Positions 1 through 10,722 of a stretch of 64,000 nucleotides of DNA are shown one piece after another. This stretch comes from Anthonomus grandis grandis (taxonomy: Eukaryota; Arthropoda; Insecta; Coleoptera; Curculionidae). Both the position numbers and the translations under genes were made by a program. Position 1 is the stretch's first letter; the number at the start of each line of letters is the position of its first letter. The DNA is taken from positions 22,261,256 through 22,325,255 of the forward strand of contig NC_065557.1 in the NCBI RefSeq assembly GCF_022605725.1, written 5' to 3'. A model generated the notes under the pieces. The model was given only the letters and a program-made list of their open reading frames with translations, had not been told where the DNA came from and did no database searches.

Positions 1-134
1 GGGAATACCGTCAGAGAAACGCACTTTCTGTCAATAAATGTCCAATATTAAATTTGAAGTGTTTGGCCGGTTTTATCTAAATTATTTATTTTTTAACATG
101 CTTGAGTGGACTGTTTTGTCTCGGACACCCTGTA
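1..134. repeat. Fragment of a CAGGGTGT-ended inverted-repeat element
   Basis: The stretch ends with GGACACCCTGTA (123-134), the inverse of a TACAGGGTGTCC terminus. The same kind of end recurs near 21053, 21575, 33644, 42695, 48200 and 61762. The window edge cuts off the other end, so the family cannot be named. No ORF is present. Assignment to a TIR element is by terminal motif only. Confidence 0.4.
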
Positions 135-366
135 TACGCATATAATTTAAATAGTTTGAGAAATCTGAAATGGATGTTATACTCATAAAGCTACTTATAT
201 GATTGACTATTAGCAGTACCATAAAAAAATAGTTTAAACAAGTTACAACCTTTATTAATACATATGTGTTTCAAGTTATGTACCTATGTTTAAGTAACTA
301 AATAATCGCAAACGTTAATTGCGTGAAATTAAACTTGAAGCTCGCCAAAAAAATCGTATTTTACGT

Positions 367-425
367 TTGTTGTATTTTGGCTTGTCCTTACATTTGGCCT
401 CCTTATACAAGCCAAAATACAGCAA
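367..425. repeat. Short inverted repeat (hairpin)
   Basis: Arms of 19 bp (367-385 and 407-425) match at 18 positions around a 21-base loop. The surrounding 135-568 has no recognisable gene. Confidence 0.6.
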
Positions 426-568
426 TATGATGACTCTTAGATACACCTTCCTTTTTCTCCAAGTGATTTTCCTATATTTCAACAAACTTTTAAATACCAC
501 ATAAGAATTAATACTAAAAATACTACATAAGAATTCAGTACCTCAAATTCAAAACAATAATATAGCCT

Positions 569-785
569 TTGCTTGGGGAATCTACGCAATTTAGGAATAA
601 AATGGATTTATCCATAAATCATAGCATTAAACGTTTTGAAGAGATTTTGTCGTCTACCGCGATAGTTTTAATTCAGGACTTTGATGGAAATTGGAAACAA
701 TGCAGGGCGTTGCTTGACCGTGGCTCGCAGTCCAATTTTGAATCCAAATTGAATCTCCACTCGTACAATACAAATATACCTATTT
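569..785 (+). pseudogene. BEL/Pao retrotransposon, aspartic protease fragment
   Basis: The conceptual protein (about 45 useful residues, roughly 602-748) reads ...SSTAIVLIQDFDGNWKQC then RALLDRGSQSNF. This is the BEL/Pao protease (DUF1758/A17-like) pattern, in which LLDSGSQ carries the catalytic Asp; here Ser has become Arg. Homology stops about where the Penelope-like element begins. The same element resumes near 2590 with its reverse transcriptase, so the linker between protease and RT is missing. It is a relic on the plus strand and cannot be functional. The family assignment rests on motif recognition. Confidence 0.65.
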
Positions 786-856
786 TTTTAATTTTTTTTT
801 TAAGGATAAAAAACACGAAATCTACAGCATCACAAATACATTTAATAAAATAACGA

Positions 857-895
857 AGGTTACATGTTTCGCTCGACTAGAGCATCATCAGACCT
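857..895 (-). ncRNA. Hammerhead-ribozyme-like fold in the Penelope tail
   Basis: Read on the minus strand: stem I AGGU (895-892) and ACCU (860-857); core CUGAUGA (891-885); stem II GCUC/GAGC (83-80 and 74-71 of the 800s); GAAA (870-867); a minimal stem III AC/GU with a 2-base loop; and GUA before the predicted cut at 861/860. One extra U lies between CUGAUGA and stem II, which is non-canonical. Hammerhead motifs are known in Penelope-like elements. Self-cleavage of this copy is inferred, not shown. Confidence 0.55.
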
Positions 896-1089
896 AAACA
901 ATAATTAAAATTATGTAACCCGAAAAAAGGAGAATTCAACAAAAACTTACCATAACATACACAAAACACCTAATATTTAAGTAAACAAAGATTACAATAA
1001 AGTGGCACTATCTATGTACAAAGAACTCAACTAAACAATCAAATCCTTTATACATTTTAGAAATCTAACCATCATTTAAGAGTCTAGAA

Positions 1090-1447
1090 CTACTTGAGGT
1101 TATTAAAAACTAGGTGGCCATCAAAATCAAACCTTTCATTAACACAGGACAGATCTAGGCTTTTAAAAGCTTTACTAATCTCCATTGTCTCCAACAAGTC
1201 TAGTTTTTTACTTTTGTTGCATTGATGCAATATTTTTATATTTTGGCTGTCAGGAAAATCATGTTTGGAGTCGAGAAGGTGATTAGCAAAAGCTGATCTG
1301 GTCACTGTGATTTCGGTATTTTTAAATTTATTGTATTGGGCCTTGTGTTCACTAATCCTAGTAGAAATCTTCCTACCAGACTGGCCGACGTACACTGCAG
1401 AGCACTCTTTACACCTAATCTCATAAACTACTGGAGAAGATAGCGGG
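1090..1447 (-). pseudogene. GIY-YIG endonuclease domain of the Penelope-like element
   Basis: The minus frame reads through a cysteine-containing lead (EIRCKECSA) into VYVGQSGRKISTRISEHKAQ. This matches the second half of the GIY-YIG signature: YVGQ/S, then a conserved Arg, then an EH pair. The domain nicks target DNA for target-primed reverse transcription in these elements. About 100 residues are open, ending in VFNNLK at 1090. The reading frame is broken from the RT upstream, so this copy is not expected to be active. Confidence 0.8.
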
Positions 1448-1499
1448 GGTAGTTTATCTTTAGTTTTAATTAGATATCTTTTTAAGGTATTATTGGTTT

Positions 1500-2577
1500 T
1501 AAAAGCTGGGGTTATGCCAAAGGGAAAAAAAAGCGGGATAATTGTGACGAAATTGGTCCAAAATAAGTAAACGACCTAAAAGTTTTGATATTGTTTGTTT
1601 GTTGTCTGATAAAATTAAATGATAATTTATACTTGTTCACATACTGAAAATACATTTTATATATAGGTTTAAGAGGAAAAAAGTTACTGACTGCTAGTTG
1701 TTTAATGGTAAGGAATTCTTTTTTAAAAGCTTCACGAGAAAGTGGGATGTTAAAAAGTCTGTAAAATAAAGAATGGAAAGCAGCAAATTTATGTGAGGAC
1801 GGTGATGTTGAATTATATTGTATAATATTATCTGTTGTTGCTTGTTTACGAAATATTTCAAAGGATATCTTATTTCTTTTTCTCTTAAGTAATAAATCTA
1901 AGAATGGTAAGGTGTTGTTTTGTTCCCGTTCGATTGTGAACTCAATTTTAGAGTGAAGAGAGTTGACATAATTATGGAAATTTGTAAGCTCTACCTCACT
2001 TCCATTCCAAATCAAACATATATCATCCACATACCGTTTATAAAAGATGATGTTATTTTTAAAATGACTGCTCATTATTTTTGTTTCTAAGTTGCTAAGA
2101 AATACTTCACTAAGAAATCGCGATCGCCCATTGCTAGACCTTCTTTTTGTTTGAAAAAACGGTTGTTAAATTGGAAAAAAATTTGATCTAACACAGTAGA
2201 AAGAAGCAAAAGTAGATTTTCCACCAAAAGTGAATCAAGTTTCCCCCTGAGAAGATCTTTGACTAAGACCAGACAATCAGCGGGTGGAATGCTTGGAAAT
2301 AAGTTTTTCACGTCTAGCGATATAAGCTGGGCTGTATCTGGAACGTGAACATTCTGAATGCTTTTGGCAAAATTCACTGAATTTGTTACAGAATATGGCG
2401 CTTTGAAGTTTGAGACATTTCTAAGAACGTTGTTAAGCCAAGATGATAACTGGTAACAAGGGAAGTCAAGAAAGGAAACCACAGGTCTAATTGGCATGCT
2501 AGTTTATGGACTTTTGGCAACCCATATAATAGAGGTGTTTTAGGGTTCATGGGATATAGTTTTTGTTTTGTGGAATT
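1500..2577 (-). pseudogene. Penelope-type reverse transcriptase, frameshifted
   Basis: The upstream frame contains YGLPKVHK (near 2530), a Penelope RT hallmark, then MPIRPVVSF and QLISLDVKNLFPSIP (fingers and palm), ending near KEGLAMG. The next frame starts around 2075 with YKRYVDDICLIW, in which YVDD is the catalytic site, followed by TLPFLDLLL. Between GLAMG and the next part about six residues (normally an SPLSP-like stretch) are missing and the frame changes near 2115. The N-terminus is absent beyond 2580. RT identity is certain; activity is very unlikely. Confidence 0.85.
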
Positions 2578-2589
2578 AAAATATATATA

Positions 2590-3231
2590 GCGTTATTGTG
2601 TATTTATGAATGAGTACGAGAGACTTGGTCATATGATAAAAATTGACAAAACTCAAATATTAGAAATAGCGGAAAAATCTGTTTTATTTACCACACCATG
2701 AAGTAATCAATGAGTCAAACACAACGACTAAGCTGCGTGTTGTATTTGATGGCTCATGCCCTACATCAATTGGTATATCCTTAAACAACATTCTTATGAT
2801 CGGTCCAACGATTCAGTTGGACGTTTCGTTTGTAACTGAAAATGTGAAATTTTTAGTTAACAAAAAATTTCACATTTTCAGTTAACCATGATTACCTATC
2901 GATTAGCGTCTGCGTCCTTTCATGCCACACGAGCGCTTCAGTAAGAAGCTTTAGAAAACAAACAAATTTTTCCCGAATCGTATAACATAATTTTCAGTGA
3001 TTTTTACGTGAACGATTTAATAACCGGAAAATGATGTACCAGGTGCAATCAAATTAAAATTGGAAATTAGCGAAATATTAGGCAAATATCGTTTTGAGCT
3101 AAGTAAGTGGGTTTCAAATAATCCAGTAGTGGCAGGGCGAAAACAAATCGATAATGACGACACGTATGTTAAACAAGAAAGTGACGTAATGCGAACTTTG
3201 GACCTTATTTAGCACTCAAATTCGGATAAAC
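2590..3231 (+). pseudogene. BEL/Pao reverse transcriptase, degenerate
   Basis: Plus-strand translations in shifting frames give NEYERLGHM, NESNTTTKLRVVFDGS (the BEL/Pao RT core with VVFDGS), SIGISLNNIL and, after damage, FSDFYVNDLITG (normally YVDDLITG; Asp has become Asn), then FELSKWVSNN and NSDKL. Stops and frameshifts are frequent. An inverted duplication (2833-2884) disrupts the palm. The sequence stops at the TA target of the DDE transposon (3232) and resumes at 5290. Confidence 0.75.
2833..2884. repeat. Perfect 22-bp inverted repeat inside the BEL/Pao RT
   Basis: Arms 2833-2854 and 2863-2884 are exact reverse complements around an 8-base loop. The second arm replaces expected RT coding sequence, so it looks like a local inverted duplication after the element died. 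Confidence 0.8.
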
Positions 3232-5289
3232 TATACTCTATTTCAGAAGTGTGTAGAGCAATAAAACCTCATTAGGTATGCAAAAGTGGTACCTGGTGAT
3301 CCACCAATATTTTATGCCACTACCTTAGTTGGGTATTAGTTTCAATGTAAAATTCTTTCTTTTCGTTGATTGCAGGTAGTGCCACCCGGTTTTGGGTCAA
3401 TTTATGAGTTTTGCCCATTGTTACCCACTGATAAACATTGAAAACGGTACGCCAAAGGCGTGCAACTGGGACTTGTTTTTTACCTTATAATTAATGTACT
3501 TAAATGCTATTTTATTTTAGAAAGTTACTTTTGTTTAAATGAAATAATATATTTTTTTCACAAATTTATTGAACATAATATGTAGAGTAAAACAGTTGAA
3601 AATGTCACTTTTGGATCTAACACTTTTTGAACAGTGTATAATAATTTTAAATTATAATAGATTGTAGTCTTCTTCGTCATCTGACGAACTGTCATCACCT
3701 CTTGACATTATAATTAAAGGATCGACTGTCTGATCGATGAGGTTGTCAAGATCCCACATTTTGTCCTCTTGCTTAATTACATGCTGGACTGCTTTTCGCC
3801 AATTCTCTGGTGTCGCTTCCGTAATGGCTTGATCAAACAGTAGCTTAACATCTTTCATTTTCAAAGTCGTGTTTTGTCTTGCTACAAATCCTTTTACCTG
3901 CGACCATATCAGTTCTATAGGATTTAGTTCGCAATGATATGGCGGTAAGCGCAGTACAGTTATATTCCACGGCGTATTTCATGAAACGAGTTTTGTGTAA
4001 GTTTGCTATTGCCAGCAGTTCTTTTTTTATCAAATTTGCTTCAAACGCAATACCTTTTGCAGTCAGCCAATCGATAATTAATTGAAATATTCGCCGTGAA
4101 TGATAGCTTGCGTTATCCATAACCACCACCAAATTAGCCGGAAGAAATTTTATCATTTCACCAAAATAGTCCTCGAAAACGTCTGAGTTCATGTCTTTAT
4201 GGTAATCTCCTGTGCGAGTCGACTCAAAGGTTAGCAGACCTTCTTTTAAAAATCCCTCTTCGCTTCCAATATGTGTGATTATAAGTCTTTTTCCTTTTCC
4301 CGAAGGTACTTTAATACCCGTAGACAGGCCTTCTATGAAAGCTTGGCGAGCACTGGTTATATTTTTGTCTTGCCACATTTTTTGGACTATATAACCTTCG
4401 TTAATCCACGTCTCATCAAGATAAAAAACTTTCTTTTGCTCCCTGCGGTACTGCTTGATACTTCTCAAGTATTGTCGTCTCCAACAAACAATTTCGTCGC
4501 TCTCCAGGAAAAGTGCTTTGCGGTTATGCTTTTCCCAGGCAAAATCCATATTTTTTAAAGTTTTCCATAAAAGTTTTCTACTTATCAACGGAATACTGTC
4601 ATCTCGGCCAAGCTCCATTAAAATTTTGTCTAGGGTGGGTATTTCCTTTTTAAAATAAAAAGAGTGAACTTTTCTTCGAATTATACATTTAGCATTTTCA
4701 TCAAGGACTTTTGTAGGTCGTCCTGGCTTTTGCTTGGGAGATTCCACTTGACCTGCTACTTTTCTTTCCCGCAACAATTTGAAAATGGTGGACTTTCCAA
4801 TTCCACTCATTTGAGAACATTTTTCAACAATTTCTTGCACAGTAAAACTAGGGTAATCGTGTTTTATGCAATCATGTACATTTAAAATAATAACTTTTTC
4901 ACTCAGCGATAGTGGAGAATTTTTAGTACATCTTTTCGTTGGACTGAATACCTCAATTTTTTGAATATTGGGATAATAATATTGTGATTACACTACAGCG
5001 TAGCAGTGACTACTAACGTTTAAAATATGATTTAAAAGTATTTATAGTCTGTATATATTACCTGACCCCATTTTTGCATGTTACAAAGCGTTAAAAGATA
5101 GGTACCTATACAAAAGGATTAAAAGTATTTATTTAGTATTTAATCTCTTTCAAAATAAAGGCATTTAATCCGTGAAAATTAAATTCATAAATATTATAAG
5201 TACCTGCGCCTATGAACTACCACGAAATGTAGCCAAACAGAACGGAATTCCCCAGTTTATTGCTCTATACACTTCTGAAATAGAGTATA
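3232..5289 (-). mobile_element. DDE transposon with 34-bp inverted ends, TA duplication
   Basis: The ends 3232-3265 and 5256-5289 are reverse complements with one mismatch; each begins TATACTCTATTTCAGAAGTG. TA at 3232-3233 and 5288-5289 fits a TA target duplication. It lies inside the BEL/Pao element: the left side ends ...HSNSDKL and the right side resumes LGLIAPFVIRAK, consecutive parts of that pol. It carries one transposase gene on the minus strand. Apart from the coding gene (3652-4840) the interior has no further recognisable ORF. Confidence 0.85.
3652..4840 (-). pseudogene. Tc1/mariner-IS630 superfamily (DDE_3-like) transposase, one frameshift
   Basis: The first 300 or so residues are open from 4840. 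An N-terminal helix-turn-helix region (SGIGKSTIFKLLRERK with KPGRPTK) is followed by KKVFYLDETW (first Asp) and NLVVVMDNASYHS (second Asp). Near 3975-3960 one base is missing; in the other frame the sequence continues RLPPYHCELNPIELIWSQVK (third acidic residue, Glu) and runs to 3652, ending in a very acidic tail (DDSSSDDEEDYNLL). The second-Asp-to-Glu spacing is unusually long, near 68 by my count. It cuts and pastes the element between TA sites. A single lesion suggests fairly recent decay. Confidence 0.8.
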
Positions 5290-7135
5290 ACTGTAAGAAA
5301 TACTAACACGATTAATATTAAAATAACAAAAAGGTCAATACTTTATAACATTTCATGTATTTTTTATTCTTTAGGTCTAATAGCGCCATTTGTTATTAGG
5401 GCAAAAATCCTAATGCAACAAATTTGGCAAAACAAAAACGGATCGGACACAGTTCTTCCTATCGATATTGTTAATACTTAAAGAACTCCTCTTAATCAAT
5501 GACTTAAACATAATTAGACATGTCCTAATTTCAAACGCAAAATTAATCGAACTACATTAATTTTGTGACGCTTCGCAGGCTGCGTATTTATTTGAGATCG
5601 ATTAATAATACCAATGAATATTTTACTCAATTATTATTCAGTAAGTTGCGAGTAGCTCCCTTAAAAATGGATGTTGATCTCTCTCAACAATCTACAACGG
5701 AGGAGGAGGGAATAGAGAGTGATACACATTCTCGTGAGAGTTGTATAAGAATTAACATACTTAATATATAGAATAACATACATTAGAAATTCATACAGAA
5801 AATTAGTAATGTATGATGTATAATTATTGGATTATGATGTATAATTTATAATTATTGGACCGACAGTAAGATTGTTTTAGTCTAGTTATCATTACCCCCA
5901 ATTAATCTTAACATTTTTGTCGCAAATAGAATTTCAGGTAGTCAAAACAGAAGTGAAATATCTCAGTGGAGACATGTCCCAACAACTAAAAACCCCGCAG
6001 ATTTTATGTCTCGCGGTACAAGTATAAATAATTTGAAGGATTGTGATTTATGGTAGTTTGGTCCTAATCCTCCTAAAATATTAATTGCTATAGAGAATGG
6101 CAAATTACAAATTTTTTACAGATTCTCAAAACTGTATATTGCGTGTAGTGGCAAAAATTCGGGGCACTGTCTTAAAAATGGCACCTCTATTAATAAAAAC
6201 TCTAAAATATTAATCCTATTAGAGGCCCAAATGGCTTATTACGGGTTGATGGTCGAATAGCTAAGTCCAATCTTTTTTTCGAGACTAAACATCAACTAGT
6301 TCTCTTACTGAAACCTCATTTTACTAAGCTTATAATTCAAAACGAACACCAAAAACATTTTTTCATGCATTTTCATGCAGGCACTTTATCTGTTTTATCA
6401 TATTTAAGGAAAAAATATTGGATTGTTCAGGGTCGTCGGACTATTCACAGTATTTTAAAGAACTGTATAACATGCTTAGGGGAAGATTCAAAAAATGGAT
6501 AACTTCCCTTTTGACCGGGCCATTCAGTATCATCCATTTTATGTTACTGGCGTAGACTTTGTGTGTCCATTTTTTATTAAAGATGGGAAATCGTTCAATA
6601 ATCAAGGTTTACTTCTGTCTGTTTATTTGTTTTACAGCTTAGGCCGTACATTTAGAGGTAGTGGGTGATTTAAGCAAGCTAAATATCACGTGATTGGTAA
6701 AAGATAATTAACTTTTGAAAGGCTTACTACACTATTTAGTTAGGTAGAAGCAGCAATGAATTCCTTCCCTATAACTCCTGTATCAGAAGATCCCTTAGAT
6801 TTTTTCTGTTTTATCCTTAGTCACTTCCTAATCTATATCCCATTACCATTCTGGAGAATGACCTTACCGACTTACTTCCAAATCAACTTAATCAATTTTA
6901 ATAGCTCCAATAAGTTTTCTAGAAAAAATGGTCCAGGTACTACCTACTTGGTATTCAGCAGCGGTCTAAGTGGCAACAAGATTTTACTTAAGATTAGTTT
7001 CATGGTAATAGTGATAGACGACAATCTGCCTCCTTTTCTATTGGCATTTAGGACGACTGGGACATGCTTATACAGGGGATGATGGAGTTCTAAGAGTGGC
7101 AACTGTTCGTACAGCTACTAGTGAAATACTAATTT
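5290..7135 (+). pseudogene. BEL/Pao RT end, RNase H and integrase, degenerate
   Basis: Recognisable plus-strand pieces in order: LGLIAPFVIRAKILMQQIWQ (about 5372-5431, end of RT), LCDASQAAYL (about 5563, RNase H-like), LRVDGRIAKSNL and NEHQKHFFMHFHAGTLSVLS with YLRKKYWIVQGRRTIHSI (about 6240-6460, integrase zinc region), FYVTGVDFVCPFF (about 6540, integrase core), SHFLI and LQQRSKWQ (6820-6970), and DGVLRVATVRTATSE (7083-7128), a typical BEL/Pao pol terminus. Dozens of stops and frameshifts are present. A plausible 3' LTR was not identified. Confidence 0.75.
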
Positions 7136-8229
7136 CTTGAAAGACTTTAGCCTTCAAGGGCCGGCGGTATGTTAAAGACTCATATTATTTCACCGCATAT
7201 AGATAGGCACGTCTTAAAAGAAACACTTGGAAACCGCGCGCTTCTCCCTCTACAAGTGTATTCTGCGCACTAGCTTTTGACTAAGAAATCGATATTAACA
7301 CATACGGTAAAAATGTTTATCATAACGTTCTAAAAAAAAGCAATTTTAAAGTAAAAATCAGCTTGTTTTTTTATCAAGAATAACAGGTATTTACATAAAC
7401 TTTAAAATTCTATACTAAAAATTTTAAATTCTAACAAAACTAAAGTGTATTTTTCTTTTTTTATACTACCTGTTTTGTATTAAAAAAAGTTCTATGAGGT
7501 ACTATTTTTATTAAAAAAGCTTATATATGGACATTATCTTATATTGAGGATAACATACACATATTGAAATGTACCTTCTGTATTTGTAAAATATTGTTGA
7601 AAACTTCAAACCCCGTATAATAGTTTTTATCAAGCTACCTGCACAAAATATAAGTATTAATAATTTTGTCAATCATCAATACCCGCCAAGTCAAGCTCTA
7701 ATCCAACAGTGGAAGGTATCGTTAAACGTAGCTTACCACAGACTAGACCTGCCCCTCAACGTATGCTTAAGCATACCTTCAAACTGTATTTTTTGGTCAA
7801 TTTTGATGAAACCTCTAAAGTTATTAGAAGTAAGGACTATAGACATAAAGATTTTGTTAACCGAAGAACATTGTTACAAGAGGGTGAGGGATCCAACTAA
7901 ATTAAGTCGACTAGATGATTATACCAATATGATTATACTAATACGAAAGTTGAATCTCCTTTCACTTTTCTCATTTAACCGCCTTGCATCTTAGATCTAT
8001 TAACAGCTCTAACTAACAGTGTCGACTTTGTGAACAAAATTTCAAAATTCGAGAGACACGAAAATTGATTTAAAAAACTTAATTATTTAAATTTTTAATT
8101 ATATTCAAGTTTATTTACTTCACATACAATGTTAACATCTTTTTTGTTTTACAGCACTAAATAAATATACCACTTTAATTATTTTTTTTTTACTTTTTAT
8201 AGCAACTTTAAGGTTTTTTGGTATTATTT
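7136..8229. other. No recognisable gene
   Basis: AT-rich sequence. Short ORFs at 7709-7900 and 7803-7994 overlap in different frames and match no family I recognise. It may contain the 3' end of the BEL/Pao element. Confidence 0.5.
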
Positions 8230-8649
8230 GTTGTTTAATATCCCGTTCAGTTTGATCGACATTTTGTTTTTGTTTTGGTTTAATGATAATTCCTGGAACA
8301 TTTATAGTTTACGGTGTTTGATGCCTCTTTTTGAGTGACTTCTCTGTAAGAGAACTTTTCCAATGAGGATGTCTCAAGCTGCGATATTTTTTGTTTTATT
8401 AAAGTTATTACTTGTTCCAGGGATTCAATAATTTTTTATTTATCCTCAAGTGATTTTTGCAGAAGAACATGAATCTCCCACTGCTGGCACTTATTTCAGT
8501 AAAATTTTAAGGTTCTTTCTTTAAATTCGAAAATATTCGCCTCCGCCGCTGTTATATCACTACATTTTTTAATATTTGCCTTTACAGATGTCACAAGAGA
8601 TAAGGAGATTTTTTCTTTCTCCACCATTCTTACAGATATTACACTCCAT
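8230..8649 (-). pseudogene. LINE ORF1-like protein with PHD-type zinc finger and coiled coil, relic
   Basis: From ATG at 8649 the minus strand reads MECNICKN...LLISCDICKGKY. After a one-base shift it continues KKCSDITAAEANIFEFK and LKFY-NKC, giving a C-x2-C...C-x2-C...C...C-x2-C layout like PHD-finger gag/ORF1 proteins of insect non-LTR elements. The His and one Cys position are lost to the frameshift and a stop. Downstream KIIESLEQVITLIKQKISQLE has heptad character. In the family such proteins bind element RNA. No matching RT lies next to it. Family placement is moderate. Confidence 0.5.
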
Positions 8650-8708
8650 CTCACAACTACACAAAATAGCAAGATCGATATTAACAGTTGTACTAAATTG
8701 AGTACATC

Positions 8709-8742
8709 CTTAGAACATTAAAAGGCCTTTCAATGTTCTAAG
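8709..8742. mobile_element. 34-bp palindromic mini-element with 8-bp target duplication
   Basis: The 34 bases begin CTTAGAACATTAAAAGG and end with the inverse (one mismatch, no interior). They are flanked on both sides by exact AGTACATC (8701-8708, 8743-8750). An 8-bp duplication is the hAT/P-type size. The same terminal sequence bounds the element at 46974-47965. It looks like two inverted ends joined with no cargo. Confidence 0.7.
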
Positions 8743-8750
8743 AGTACATC

Positions 8751-10571
8751 TGTGCTTTTTTGTCAACCATCGCGAACAACGTGCATACCGACAGCAATGA
8801 AGCCAAACTTCTTTTTAGCATAACCCGTGTCACTGTTATTGTTTATTGTGAGGTTATTGTTTGTTATAATTAAAAATATGCCTAAGTATAGCTTTAATAT
8901 TTCACTACTTAATAACGCAATACATTTACGACCCAATAAAACTGAACCAGACTTTCATACTTTAATTTTGCCACTAAAAACTGAACTTTCATGACGAGCA
9001 AATATTTATACGTGCATGTATAGATGTACTATATTGTTATAAATGTACTATAATGTTTGATAATAATTGACATAATAATGTTTATTGTATTATTTCCTTA
9101 AAGACCATAGTTCACTTGCTAAAACTATGCTTTTCCTATTAAAAGAAGTGGAAGTAATGATCCTGTCTATAAATAGGGCATTCACGTGCACATTAAACTT
9201 GTGAGAGCTTGTTTCCACGTCACGCCGTGTCGGTCCAAAATGCTGACAGACATAGAGCATTTGCATTGCATTCAAATTATTTGAAGTGCACTCTTCGAAG
9301 CACGTTAGGCCCTTTGTTAAATGTAACTTAAAAGAGCATTCAGTCGGCTAGTTTGTTTTGGTTTCCGTTCGATTTCAATCTTAAATTTTAGCTTCATAAT
9401 AACTATTGCAGAAAATTTAAGTGGTAATATTTTATTGTAATCCAGTATAAAAGTGCTCTTAAGAAATTGAATAAAAGCGATTAGACAAAGGAACCTTAAC
9501 TAGAAAAATTTTACCCTAATAAAGACATGATACTTTTGACAAGCATATTGTGCATATTTATTATAACAGCTGGTAAATGCTGAAAAAATGTAGTCAATAC
9601 AGGATATTTTTTACACAAGTACAAAATAAAGAACTACCTTGTTCAAAAACTTATGTATAAAAGAGGCATATAATAAGAATTTTTTGAACTACGTTTTTTC
9701 TAAGTTTCGCTTAAAAAGTATAGCACTACAATAGAAAGGCAAAATTTTAGCTTCCATTTCAAAGAATTTTTTGCCTTATTTTTATTTATATGAAAGCAAT
9801 ATGGGCATTTTAGCTCAGACCTTTATAGTGTTCCAGTGTTGACTCCTCTTTTAGGTCATTAGATCATTGACTCCCTAAAACAAAAATCCATACTTATACA
9901 GCTCTAAAGATCCAGAGATATAAATGCCCCACACCTTTAACACCCCACAAAAGGACAAAGAAAGGTAGCCAAAGATAAAATACCTAAAAGAAGTAAATCA
10001 TGATTTATCTGATAAAATCTGAAATGAGTGTTAAAAATTATTTCCAAGTATTTGATTTAGTTATGACGTTCTTTTATTTCAACGCTGCTACCAGTATTTT
10101 CCTTCTAGTTTAATTAAATTATCTGCAATTTTTCTAGTACTAATAATTATTTGTTTTCTGTTGCTTAATATAAATAAGGATTTTATTATATGCATAGAGA
10201 TATGTTGTCCGCAAAGTGAAACGTAAGTACAAGTTGAATACTTCTATTAACAGCAAGAATACGTAACCGATACCTATTTCGGTGAGAGAGTTTCTTTGGT
10301 GCATAAGACAGTCAGAAGGATGCGTAGTAGACATTTGCCCACGAGTTGAGCTACCTAAAAGAGTATTACAAAGACAAAAGCGTCATAAAACAAAATTATG
10401 TTTCCTGATTCTTCCCATCCAAACAATACCCTAGCATATTAAAAATCAAAATTACATTTAAAATATTGAAGGCTTTTATGTGCTCTTCATATACAGTGTA
10501 TTCACGATGAAAGAAACAAATTTATATGAAATTCAAGTATTTTTTCCTCTTTTATTTTTTGAACATACCGA
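8751..10571. other. No recognisable gene
   Basis: AT-rich DNA. The ORFs at 9090-9275 and 10140-10334 (minus) lack known motifs. I see no element ends. Confidence 0.5.
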
Positions 10572-10591
10572 TTAACCCGTTTTTTCCGAGA

Positions 10592-10607
10592 GTTCCAAAA
10601 TCGGAAC
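10592..10607. promoter_or_regulatory. Subterminal palindrome GTTCC-N6-GGAAC (piggyBac 1, left end)
   Basis: GTTCCAAAATCGGAAC lies 20 bp inside the left end. The same 5-6-5 arrangement occurs at 10868-10883 and three times in the second piggyBac. It may be a transposase or host-factor binding site (inference). Confidence 0.6.
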
Positions 10608-10722
10608 GACCACGTTGTCCCGGTCGTGTTAGTGTCGTTCTAGGCATAAGAGAAGGTTTGATATGCGTTTTTGCAAATTTTCCGCATTTAGTGTGCTAAT
10701 TGCTGATTTTCAAGTTCACAAT

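Larger units (their letters stand above)
785..2580 (-). mobile_element. Penelope-like element, 5'-truncated, in a BEL/Pao copy
   Basis: On the minus strand there is a Penelope-type reverse transcriptase (about 2577-1500) followed by a GIY-YIG endonuclease (about 1447-1090) and a non-coding tail carrying GAGCATCATCAG on the plus strand, a sequence typical of Penelope ends. The order RT then GIY-YIG is diagnostic for this group. BEL/Pao coding sequence lies on both sides (up to about 750 and from about 2590), so it inserted into that older element. Exact ends and a target duplication could not be fixed by eye. Confidence 0.85.

Noticed and set aside
9090..9275. 61-residue ORF on the minus strand
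   Set aside because: No motif, no neighbour, length expected by chance.
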